Shown one piece after another: positions 8,008 to 16,079 of a DNA stretch of 64,000 nucleotides. The translations under genes and the position numbers were made by a program. The notes beneath the pieces were generated by a model. The model ran no database searches. It worked only from the letters and a program-made list of their open reading frames with translations, and was not told where the DNA came from. The stretch is from Muribaculaceae bacterium (GTDB lineage: Bacteria; Bacteroidota; Bacteroidia; Bacteroidales; Muribaculaceae): the NCBI GenBank assembly GCA_023667015.1, contig JAMPAX010000002.1:118259-182258 (forward strand), read 5' to 3'. Numbering within the stretch: position 1 is the stretch's first letter; each line of letters starts with the position of its first letter.

Positions 8008-10518
8008 ATGAAAAGAAGCTTCAAAATACTGACTACCCTGATATTGGCACTGTTGTCGGCACTCCCCGCCAAGGGAGCTATGACCGGCGACTGGATGATA
8101 TACCCATCATTTGATAGAATCGTTAAGCGAGGCGTGGAGACCCCTGATCGCGTATACTTCGCAGGCTATCCTCGCGAATACAGCAACACGTCCGACTATT
8201 TCGTTGACCCGTATCTCACCCTCTTTTACTTCGACAAAGGATCCGGCGAGATCTTCAACCTTACAAGCCGCGACAAGCTTTCCAGGGATTACATCTTAGA
8301 CTTCGCCTATAATTACGCAAAGAAATATCTGTTGATTGTATACGATGATTATACTATCGACCTCCTTTTCGACAATGGAGAGGTTCACTCTGTGGGCACT
8401 CTCAAAAGTGCAAATATCCCCGGCAAGAAGGCTGTCAATGACATTGCTTTCTCTGCGGATAATAATGCCGCCTACATAGCCACCCACTTCGGCTATGTCT
8501 GCATCGACGATACCAATTTTGAAATCACAGAATCCAGAAACTATAATACGGCAATTAAGAGTATCGCCCGCGTTGACGACCGTTTGGTACTCACCACCCC
8601 CACCTCCGGATACGTAGCTTTCGTTAAATCCCCCCGATTCACCCTGGAGGAATATACTCCGGCACCCGAAATTGCCAATGCCTGCAAAGTACATGGCCTT
8701 AACGAGGACTACGCTGTAGCCATCATCGGTGAGCGTGGCAAGGAGTCTCCGGCGAAAAATGTGGACTTCGAACCCGGAGGTCTCAAAATTAAAGCTATAT
8801 CCAACGCCGGCAATCTGGTGCTCACAGACTACAACGTCACCCCTATAGGTCTGACGGCCAGCTGTTCCAACCTTATTATGAACTATGGCCCCAACAAGAA
8901 GCAGAAATACACCCTTCTTGACGCATCCCATGCCAACGACATCACCGTCAGCGATGACATCTCCGACCTATATATCATCACTCCCAGAGATGGTATTGCC
9001 AAATATAAAGTTTTGTCCGACGTATCTATCGAGCAGGTGACCGACTATCAACGTCCCAACGCTCCGGCAGCCAACTATAGCTTCAACATCCTTGAGCATC
9101 CACGCTACGGTATGCTCGTAGGCAGCATCGGTCCTGAAGGGTTCCTGAAGAGGAACTATAGCACCAAATGCTACAACCTGATTTCCGGACTCAAAGATGG
9201 AGAATGGAAAGAATATGCCGGAGACTATATATCAACCACTCGCCTAAATAATCTGGGCAATATGCTTGGTATGGCTATCGACCCGGACAATAGTAAGTAC
9301 GTGTATCGCGGTAGCTTCTTCCATGGTATCATCCGCTTCAATATGGAAGACCCGGAGGATATTCTGATATTGTCGCGCGACAATGATAATTTAAAAACCG
9401 ACCCGGGATATGTCAACATTGTAGGCCATTTAAACATTTGGAGCACCCTCACTCGTTTCTACAATCCTCAGTTTGACAATAAGGGTGACCTATATTCGAT
9501 CTACAATTATGCCGACACCAATCCGGAGACACTGATAGCTTGGCGTTGGCCGGCCGAAAATCGACGTGCCACCGTAGATGCTGCGAGCTTTAAACCTCTC
9601 GAAAATATCATCATCCCCGGAGTTAAGAGCACTAACTCTATGATTTTCCGCGTTCTGCGCCATTCCTCAAATTCTACGAAGTTTATAATCGCGGCTCTGA
9701 CACCATATGACAGCTCTGCAATCATCATCTTTGACCACAAAGGTACATTCTCCGACCCCAACGATGATACTATCACAATCATATCTTCGGCCTACGACCA
9801 GGATGGAGGCTCGGTAGACCTTGACTATATCAATGATATTTATGAAGATCCGGAGACCGGGCTGGTATGGCTGGCCACAAACTCCGGTGTGTTCACGGTC
9901 AATGTGCGTCAGCAGAACTCCACTACCGGTTCGTTCAATCGCGTGAAAGTAGCGCGCAACGATGGTACCTCACTTGCCGACTACCTTCTGAATGAAGTTA
10001 CGGTCAACGACATCATCGACGATGGCAATGGTCGCAAATGGTTTGCTACTGCCGGTGGCCTCGTCTGCACTACATCCGATGGTCGACGCATTCTCGGTGA
10101 GTTTACTACCGAAAATTCTTACCTCCCCTCCGACAATATCTTCTCCATGGGATATAATAGCAAGAACAATAGCATCTTGATGTCGACAGAACGCGGTCTG
10201 GCGGAGTTCTTTCCCTCGGGTAATTCCAACGCCTCTTCAGAAAAGTCAGCTATCAGAGCCTACCCCAACCCGGTAGAACCTGACTACTATGGTCTTGTAA
10301 CCATTGACGGACTGGCCGACAATGTATTGGTGAAGATTGCCGACTCCAACGGTGGACTCGTTCGCGAACTCGGTCGCGCTGAAAGCGGCTCAATACAGTG
10401 GGACCTCCAGAACTTAGAGCATAAGCGTGTGGCCACCGGCGTCTACTTCATCCTCGTTTCTCCCGTAGATAAGAATGCATCCGGAGCCGCAGTGGGCAAG
10501 ATTCTGGTGCTTAACTAA
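8008..10518 (+). CDS. porZ: PorZ-like T9SS accessory protein (two beta-propellers plus sorting domain)
   Basis: An 836-residue exported protein with an N-terminal signal peptide (to about residue 23, LLSALPAKGA). The N-terminal propeller has the PorZ-like order: a GDWMIYPSF start, repeated blades such as YLLIVYDDYTIDLLFDNGEV, then AAYIATHFGYVCID. A second propeller of two-component-regulator type follows (GLVWLATNSGVFTVN, GRKWFATAGGLVC). The last ~85 residues are a T9SS C-terminal domain (IRAYPNPVEP, then GVYFILVSP). In Porphyromonas gingivalis, PorZ works with the surface sortase PorU to attach anionic LPS to T9SS cargo. A generic two-propeller surface protein is the alternative. The cargo-like proteins elsewhere in this window fit a PorZ role. 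Confidence 0.72.
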   Translation: MKRSFKILTTLILALLSALPAKGAMTGDWMIYPSFDRIVKRGVETPDRVYFAGYPREYSNTSDYFVDPYLTLFYFDKGSGEIFNLTSRDKLSRDYILDFAYNYAKKYLLIVYDDYTIDLLFDNGEVHSVGTLKSANIPGKKAVNDIAFSADNNAAYIATHFGYVCIDDTNFEITESRNYNTAIKSIARVDDRLVLTTPTSGYVAFVKSPRFTLEEYTPAPEIANACKVHGLNEDYAVAIIGERGKESPAKNVDFEPGGLKIKAISNAGNLVLTDYNVTPIGLTASCSNLIMNYGPNKKQKYTLLDASHANDITVSDDISDLYIITPRDGIAKYKVLSDVSIEQVTDYQRPNAPAANYSFNILEHPRYGMLVGSIGPEGFLKRNYSTKCYNLISGLKDGEWKEYAGDYISTTRLNNLGNMLGMAIDPDNSKYVYRGSFFHGIIRFNMEDPEDILILSRDNDNLKTDPGYVNIVGHLNIWSTLTRFYNPQFDNKGDLYSIYNYADTNPETLIAWRWPAENRRATVDAASFKPLENIIIPGVKSTNSMIFRVLRHSSNSTKFIIAALTPYDSSAIIIFDHKGTFSDPNDDTITIISSAYDQDGGSVDLDYINDIYEDPETGLVWLATNSGVFTVNVRQQNSTTGSFNRVKVARNDGTSLADYLLNEVTVNDIIDDGNGRKWFATAGGLVCTTSDGRRILGEFTTENSYLPSDNIFSMGYNSKNNSILMSTERGLAEFFPSGNSNASSEKSAIRAYPNPVEPDYYGLVTIDGLADNVLVKIADSNGGLVRELGRAESGSIQWDLQNLEHKRVATGVYFILVSPVDKNASGAAVGKILVLN

Positions 10519-10557
10519 ACAACTAAAGACTACTGACGACTATTCAGACACGATAAT

Positions 10558-11976
10558 ATGAAACGATTAATCCTAATGGCATTCTGCAGCGCAGCTATCT
10601 GCCAAACGGTATGTGCCAAGGAAATACAACTAACTCCGGGATCTCTCGAAGGTCTTATGCCTGAGATTTCTTCAGAAGCTGAATTATCCCTCAAAGGGGA
10701 GGCCGACGCCCGGGACCTCTCTTTGATGCGTTCTCTGCCGGAGGCTCTGCAGGTGCTCGACCTCTCCGGTCTTTCCATCACTCGCTTTGCCGACACCCGG
10801 CCACGATATTTCAATCGCACTCTCTTTCAAGAGGGACAGATTCCTCCTTTCTGCTTCTTCAAGACTCATGCTATTGAGGTGAATCTCCCGGCAAAGACTA
10901 CTCTTATAGGTAAAGGGGCTTTTGCAGGAGCGGCTCTGAGGCGCGCGGAGGTTCCGGCAGGAGTATCGGTAATTGAAGACTACGCCTATTATGATTGTCC
11001 CAATCTGCTATCTGTAGTCCTTCCCGAGAGTGTAAGTTCCTTAGGCAAGGGCGTCTTTGCCAACTGCCCGCAACTCCGCACCGTAGACCTCAGCAACACT
11101 CTCATTACGGAGATTCCTCAGGAATGTTTTGCCGGTTGCACGTCGTTGGTGCAAGTAATACTTCCGGCCAACGTTGATAAAATCGGCCGCGAAGCCTTCC
11201 GCGGTACTGCCGTAGTAGCTCTGGAACTTCAGGATGTAGCAGTCCTTGAGCCGTATGCACTTTCGGGGATGAATGCTCTGAAGCAAGTGGTGCTCAACCC
11301 TGATGGAAAAATCGGTGAGGGAGTACTTATGGATAATGCCTCCTTGGTAGCCCTTAAGGGAGCTCCGGAAAATATCCCATCCCATTTCGCCGCCAATTGT
11401 CCTCGCCTCGACCCCCGGGGGGCTCTAAGCAACGCTACGGCCATTGGTGACTATGCTTTTGCTAATGGCGCCACTACCTCTTTAGTGTTTTCTGCCGGGC
11501 TCTCGAAGGTGGATCGCGGTATCTTTCATGGCATTTCGAATCTCGAATATATCGAGGCCATTGATCTCGACAGCTCTATTCCGGCTACAGAAGAAGACTC
11601 CTTCAGCGGTCTGGACTGCGGGGCTATCACCCTCCATGTCTCTGATGAAAGCTATGACGCCTGGAAGAACGATCCCCTATGGGGACAGTTTAACGTAGTC
11701 AGCGACATCAATACCTCGACTGATACAATCCGGGAGGATCTCTCTGAAGGGATAAGCATATACACTATGGGCGGTGAAATCAGGATTATTGCTGAGGCTC
11801 CCCTTTTGAGTGTTGATATTTTCTCCCTCGATGGACGCCGACTTTATGGTGCTACCCCCAACGCTTCTGAGTTTACGTTGTCTCAGGCAGATATTCATGC
11901 AAATGTGATTGTTGTTGTAGCTCATACTGCCGAATCTTCTAAATCCACAAAGATTATATCCGGTGGGAAAGAATAA
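10558..11976 (+). CDS. Exported BspA-type leucine-rich-repeat protein
   Basis: The 472-residue protein begins with a signal peptide (MKRLILMAFCSAAICQTVCA). Residues ~95-380 are BspA-like (LRR_5) repeats recognisable by patterns such as IGKGAFAGAALRRAEVPAGV, YYDCPNLLSVVLPESV and IGREAFRGTAV. The C-terminus (ISIYTMGGEIRI, then VDIFSLDGRRLYGA) resembles the end domain of Bacteroidales surface proteins that leave by T9SS or stay at the envelope. BspA-like proteins of this group often bind host proteins, but nothing here proves that. Its last 14 bases overlap the start of trmB in another frame, so the two genes are probably cotranscribed. Confidence 0.85.
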   Translation: MKRLILMAFCSAAICQTVCAKEIQLTPGSLEGLMPEISSEAELSLKGEADARDLSLMRSLPEALQVLDLSGLSITRFADTRPRYFNRTLFQEGQIPPFCFFKTHAIEVNLPAKTTLIGKGAFAGAALRRAEVPAGVSVIEDYAYYDCPNLLSVVLPESVSSLGKGVFANCPQLRTVDLSNTLITEIPQECFAGCTSLVQVILPANVDKIGREAFRGTAVVALELQDVAVLEPYALSGMNALKQVVLNPDGKIGEGVLMDNASLVALKGAPENIPSHFAANCPRLDPRGALSNATAIGDYAFANGATTSLVFSAGLSKVDRGIFHGISNLEYIEAIDLDSSIPATEEDSFSGLDCGAITLHVSDESYDAWKNDPLWGQFNVVSDINTSTDTIREDLSEGISIYTMGGEIRIIAEAPLLSVDIFSLDGRRLYGATPNASEFTLSQADIHANVIVVVAHTAESSKSTKIISGGKE

Positions 11977-12730
11977 ACTAAAGAAATTTGCAGAGATGGC
12001 CACCTTCAAGTGTGTCGTGGAATGTCCACGACAAACACTGCTTGAGGGTAGTTTTCCCTTTAAGGGGAGATGGAATGCTGACTTTTTCGGCACTGTCTCC
12101 CCCATTGTGTTGGAATTGGGATGTGGCAAGGGTGAATATACCGTAGGCCTTGCGCGTCGCAATCCCGACCGCAATTATATCGGCATTGACATCAAGGGCG
12201 CCAGAATGTGGAAAGGGGCCTCTGAGACTGAACACGATGGAATAGGCAACGCCGGATTTCTTCGCACACAGATTGAGCTTATCGACTCTTTCTTTGCCCC
12301 GGCTGAAGTGTCGGAGATTTGGATCACCTTTGCCGACCCTCAGATGAAGAAGGTCAACAAACGTCTGACCTCCACCCGCTTTATCAATCTTTATCGTAAG
12401 ATTATGAATCCGGAAGGGATAGTCAGCCTGAAGACGGACTCCCCCTTCTTGTATGAGTATACCCGCAGGATGGCCGAGCACAACGGACTGGATATTCTCG
12501 AGGCCACTGACGATCTGTATTCTTCGGAGGGCCTTGAGGAGGCTAAGGCTATCAAGACCCATTATGAAATGCAATGGCTCTCACGCGGCAAGACAATAAA
12601 GCTACTTCGTTTCCGCATCGGCGCAGAACCCTTGGAAGAGCCGGATGTCAGCGACCTTGAGCCGGACGACTATCGGGCTCTTCCCCGTTTCAATCCCGCA
12701 GATTGCAAATACGTAGCTCTTAACTCATAA
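11963..12730 (+). CDS. trmB: tRNA (guanine-N7-)-methyltransferase
   Basis: The 255-residue enzyme methylates G46 of tRNAs with S-adenosylmethionine. The SAM-binding motif is VLELGCGKGEYTVGLARR, followed by NYIGIDIKGARMW and the family-typical WITFADPQMKKVNKR with LTSTRFINLY downstream. The start is a GTG at 11963, giving MGKNKLKKFAEMA, which matches the conserved beginning of Bacteroidetes TrmB; an internal Met would lose this segment. The GTG lies inside the end of the LRR gene (14-base overlap), suggesting translational coupling between two functionally unrelated genes. Confidence 0.93.
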   Translation: MGKNKLKKFAEMATFKCVVECPRQTLLEGSFPFKGRWNADFFGTVSPIVLELGCGKGEYTVGLARRNPDRNYIGIDIKGARMWKGASETEHDGIGNAGFLRTQIELIDSFFAPAEVSEIWITFADPQMKKVNKRLTSTRFINLYRKIMNPEGIVSLKTDSPFLYEYTRRMAEHNGLDILEATDDLYSSEGLEEAKAIKTHYEMQWLSRGKTIKLLRFRIGAEPLEEPDVSDLEPDDYRALPRFNPADCKYVALNS

Positions 12731-12747
12731 CTAATACATTACACTTA

Positions 12748-13887
12748 ATGCAATTATATCCTAAACTTATACTTGACGTTCTCTCCACAGTAAGATATCC
12801 GGGAAATGGTAAAAATCTGGTAGAGAATGATATGGTGGCCGACGATATTCGCATCGAGGGCAACAAGGTGTCATTCTCACTGATTTTCGACAAGCCTACC
12901 GACCCGTTTGCCAAGAGTACCGTCCGCTCTGCAGAGGCTGCTCTTAGTCGTGAATTCGGGCCGGAGTTGGATATCGCAGGCAATATCAAGACTACATTTC
13001 GTAAGCCCCTGCCGGAGAAGCCCGAAAATCCCCTGCCGGGCGTGAAGAATATCATCGGTATCTCTTCGGGTAAAGGTGGCGTAGGTAAATCTACAGTCTC
13101 TGCCAATTTGGCTGTAGCCCTCGCCGCTAAGGGTTATAAAGTCGGCCTTTTAGATGCCGACATTTTCGGTCCGTCGATGCCTAAGATGTTTGGCGTGGAG
13201 GATGAACAGCTGTATATGGTCAATCAGGATGGTCGCGACCGGATAGAGCCCGTAGAGAAATACGGCGTAAAGATGCTCTCTATCGGATTCGTTGTTGACA
13301 AGGATAAGCCTGTGCTCTGGCGCGGCGGTATGGCCAGCAATGCTCTCAAGCAGCTTATTGAGGATGCATGGTGGGGCGACCTGGATTATTTCCTCATCGA
13401 TATGCCCCCCGGCACGAGCGATATTCATCTGACTTTGGTGCAGACTTTGGCTATTACCGGCGTGGTGGTTGTCTCTACGCCGCAGGAGGTGGCCTTGGCG
13501 GATGCCCGCAAGGGGTTGGCAATGTTCACCCGGCAGCAGGTAAATGTGCCGGTGCTCGGCATTGTGGAAAATATGGCATGGTTCACCCCCGCATCTCATC
13601 CCGATGAGAAATATTTCATCTTCGGCAATGGCGGGGCAGCCCGTCTGGCTGAGGCTACCGGAACTCCCCTTTTAGCACAGATTCCTTTAGTGGCTGATAT
13701 TTGCGAGAAGAGTGATGCCGGAACTCCGGCTACTCTGGCTCTTACTGCCGGAAGCGACGGCACTCCCGATTCGGTATCTCCGGAAGCTGCGGCCTTCGCC
13801 AAACTCGCCGACAAGGTAGTGGAAGCCTGCGATTTGCGCAATGCTACCCTCCCGAAGACTCATAAGGTAGAAGTCAACAAGAAATAG
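12748..13887 (+). CDS. mrp: Mrp/ApbC-family P-loop ATPase (iron-sulfur carrier)
   Basis: The 379-residue protein carries an N-terminal DUF59/MIP18-like domain (~1-85) and an NBP35-type ATPase domain. The deviant Walker A motif GKGGVGKST starts near residue 107, followed by LLDADIFGPSMPKMFG, a DMPPGTSDIHLT switch and STPQEVALADA. Members deliver Fe-S clusters to apoproteins. The usual CPxC cluster-binding pair is absent: the corresponding stretch reads ENMAWFTPASHPDEKYFIFG. It sits 17 bases after trmB and 22 bases before the phospholipase gene, so probably in one operon. Confidence 0.9.
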   Translation: MQLYPKLILDVLSTVRYPGNGKNLVENDMVADDIRIEGNKVSFSLIFDKPTDPFAKSTVRSAEAALSREFGPELDIAGNIKTTFRKPLPEKPENPLPGVKNIIGISSGKGGVGKSTVSANLAVALAAKGYKVGLLDADIFGPSMPKMFGVEDEQLYMVNQDGRDRIEPVEKYGVKMLSIGFVVDKDKPVLWRGGMASNALKQLIEDAWWGDLDYFLIDMPPGTSDIHLTLVQTLAITGVVVVSTPQEVALADARKGLAMFTRQQVNVPVLGIVENMAWFTPASHPDEKYFIFGNGGAARLAEATGTPLLAQIPLVADICEKSDAGTPATLALTAGSDGTPDSVSPEAAAFAKLADKVVEACDLRNATLPKTHKVEVNKK

Positions 13888-13909
13888 TCAACGCAGACAT
13901 TCTTATCAC

Positions 13910-14755
13910 GTGAAAAGGTTTGTTAAAATACTCGTCCTTATAGGAGTTTTTCTTACTCTCACCTCCAGGGCACATGCCCAGATTCTGGGAGTGAAAAACG
14001 AAGAGCATTTTGCTGACTCTCTGAAGCATGAGCTTGAACTTGGCCCCTATTTCGGACTTTACAAGGACAATTATTTCACTGTCGGTACGGCCTTGGGGAA
14101 GAAACCTACCGCCACCAATTCCGACGTTAAGTTCCAAATATCTTTAAGCATTAGGCTTACCAACGCCACTCTCCCCTGGAATACGTTCCTCTTTCTGATG
14201 TATACACAGAAGACTTTCTGGAATGTGTTTGAGAATTCTATGCCTATGCGCGATATGAATTTCAACCCGGGTCTGGGCTGGACAAAGCCTTTTTTCAATA
14301 AGGGAAGATATCTCGGCAAAATGACGCTGCTTATTGAACATGAAAGCAACGGGCGAGATTCAATACAATCTCGATCCTGGAACAGGATTTCACTCTCAGG
14401 CTCAACGATTATCAATGAATACCTGATGGTCCACAATAAGTTGTGGATTCCGATTATTGATAGTGAGAATAATCGCGATATCCTGAAGTATTGCGGAATA
14501 TGGCAATGTGGCTTTATGGCTTCAACTTCCGATAAGAAGTTTAACCTCGGTGTGACATTAATAAAACGTAAGGGATGGAATCTGAATTTCAATACCATAG
14601 TAGACTTCATCTGGCGCGTCGACAAGAAAACAAACCTTAATCTCTATGCCCAGTACTACAACGGCTATGGAGAGAATCTCTTGGACTATAAGACATTCAA
14701 GTCGCAATTGCGCGTGGGTATAGTCTTCCGTCCGAAGTTCTTCTCAGAATACTAA
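13910..14755 (+). CDS. pldA: Outer-membrane phospholipase A (OMPLA/PldA family)
   Basis: The 281-residue protein has a signal peptide (to about residue 25, SRAHAQ) and beta-barrel-like alternation. The OMPLA active-site pattern is intact: H144 and S146 in HESNGRD, then N158 in SRSWNR. The spacing (His to Ser 2, Ser to Asn 12) is that of the His-Ser-Asn triad known from the E. coli enzyme. YTQKTFWNVFE, with NFNPGL further on, is also family-typical. OMPLA is a Ca2+-dependent dimer that hydrolyses phospholipids misplaced in the outer leaflet. The start is GTG at 13910, the only start placing the signal peptide at the N-terminus. Confidence 0.85.
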   Translation: MKRFVKILVLIGVFLTLTSRAHAQILGVKNEEHFADSLKHELELGPYFGLYKDNYFTVGTALGKKPTATNSDVKFQISLSIRLTNATLPWNTFLFLMYTQKTFWNVFENSMPMRDMNFNPGLGWTKPFFNKGRYLGKMTLLIEHESNGRDSIQSRSWNRISLSGSTIINEYLMVHNKLWIPIIDSENNRDILKYCGIWQCGFMASTSDKKFNLGVTLIKRKGWNLNFNTIVDFIWRVDKKTNLNLYAQYYNGYGENLLDYKTFKSQLRVGIVFRPKFFSEY

Positions 14756-14831
14756 GTCCCATATTCTCCGGCCCCATATTCTCAGCCTCCTTATTTTCAG
14801 ACCCCTATAAGGCACATTCTAATAAGATACA

Positions 14832-16025
14832 ATGGAAATCACCGCTCTGCAGATTGTTGTCATTTCTCTTATGGTAGCACTTGCTATTAGCGCCATCATA
14901 GGACTGCGTCCTTGGCTGATTGCTGCTCGCTATTCAGAGGCGCAATCAGTCCGGGAGGATTCTTCAGAGATATCTCCGGAGGATTCTTCGCAGACAGCTC
15001 CGAAAATATCTGTTGTGGTTTATGCCCACTCGGACTCTAATGCTCTGGAGGAATACCTGGAGAGCCTGATTACACAGGTATGTCAACCCTTCGAGGTAAT
15101 TGTGGTCTATGACGCCTCTGCGGCTGCTTCGGCTGAACTTGCTGAGAGATTTGCAGAGCGCGGAAATATCTACATCACTTTTATTCCTCCCGGTTCTCAC
15201 AATCTCTCACGCCGTAAGCTTGCCAATACTATCGGTATCAAGGCCTCCCATGGGAAAATCATCGTCACTACAGCATCCAACTGTCGGATTCCATCCCCTT
15301 ATTGGCTTGCTTCCATGACGGCTCCCTTTTACGAATCACCATATATTCAGGTTGTCCTCGGATATTCCCATATGGATTATTCAGAATTTAAGGGGCTTAG
15401 CAGATACTATCGAGAGTTTGACGCTACTGTGGCGAATGCTTCGTGGCTCGCTTCGGCTATCCGGACTAAGGCCTGGCGTGGCGATGGCGACAATATGGCC
15501 TTTACACGCGATCTGTTTTTCAGCAATAAGGGGTATGCCAAGACTATCAATCTGCATTGTGGGCACGACGATATTTTTGTAGATGAAATTGCTCGTGAGG
15601 GTAACACACGGGTGGTTCTAAGTCCGGATTCTATACTGACCACATATTGGGGATCATCAGCCGCACGCGTCTGGAAAGACCGCAAGGAGCGTCGCAATTT
15701 CACTCGCCGATGGCTCCCCCGAGAGCCTCAGCTCATCTCCGGCTGGATGTCGTTCTGCGGGTGGTTTGTGGCGGCGTCTATGGCTCTATCGCTCTTCTTA
15801 GCATCTCCATCAGCATGGCTTGCCGCAGGTATCGCCGGTCTTGTCTTGCTGATTTTCTGGATTTGTGAAATCTTGGCATACCGCAGGTTGGCAGCAAAGA
15901 TAGAGAGCTCGCGGTTGATGTTGAGTATTCCATTTTTCCTTCTCTGGCGGCCGATTGGCAATATGCTGTTCCGACTGAATCATTACAATAACAGATTTAA
16001 GAACTTCACCTGGCAACGCCATTAA
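14832..16025 (+). CDS. Membrane family-2 glycosyltransferase-like protein with altered DxD
   Basis: A 397-residue protein with one N-terminal membrane helix (~5-28), a GT-A domain (KISVVVYAHSD at ~55, then VYDASAAASAELAER) and two or three C-terminal helices (~300-385). Late motifs typical of the group are HDDIFVDEIA and the basic stretch DRKERRNFTRRWLPRE. At the metal-binding position, where relatives have DAD or DxD, this protein has A-S-N (TTASNCR, residues 146-152), so both metal-binding Asp residues are missing. It may be non-catalytic, use another residue, or have an unusual mechanism. Donor and acceptor are unknown. Confidence 0.8.
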   Translation: MEITALQIVVISLMVALAISAIIGLRPWLIAARYSEAQSVREDSSEISPEDSSQTAPKISVVVYAHSDSNALEEYLESLITQVCQPFEVIVVYDASAAASAELAERFAERGNIYITFIPPGSHNLSRRKLANTIGIKASHGKIIVTTASNCRIPSPYWLASMTAPFYESPYIQVVLGYSHMDYSEFKGLSRYYREFDATVANASWLASAIRTKAWRGDGDNMAFTRDLFFSNKGYAKTINLHCGHDDIFVDEIAREGNTRVVLSPDSILTTYWGSSAARVWKDRKERRNFTRRWLPREPQLISGWMSFCGWFVAASMALSLFLASPSAWLAAGIAGLVLLIFWICEILAYRRLAAKIESSRLMLSIPFFLLWRPIGNMLFRLNHYNNRFKNFTWQRH

Positions 16026-16079
16026 CTCATATTAATCCTGACGATTAACCACTAACAAAGAAATTCCCCTGAAATTCTG

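Noticed and set aside
8296..8931. 211-codon minus-strand frame inside porZ
   Set aside because: Shadow of the porZ-like gene; no start context or family motif.
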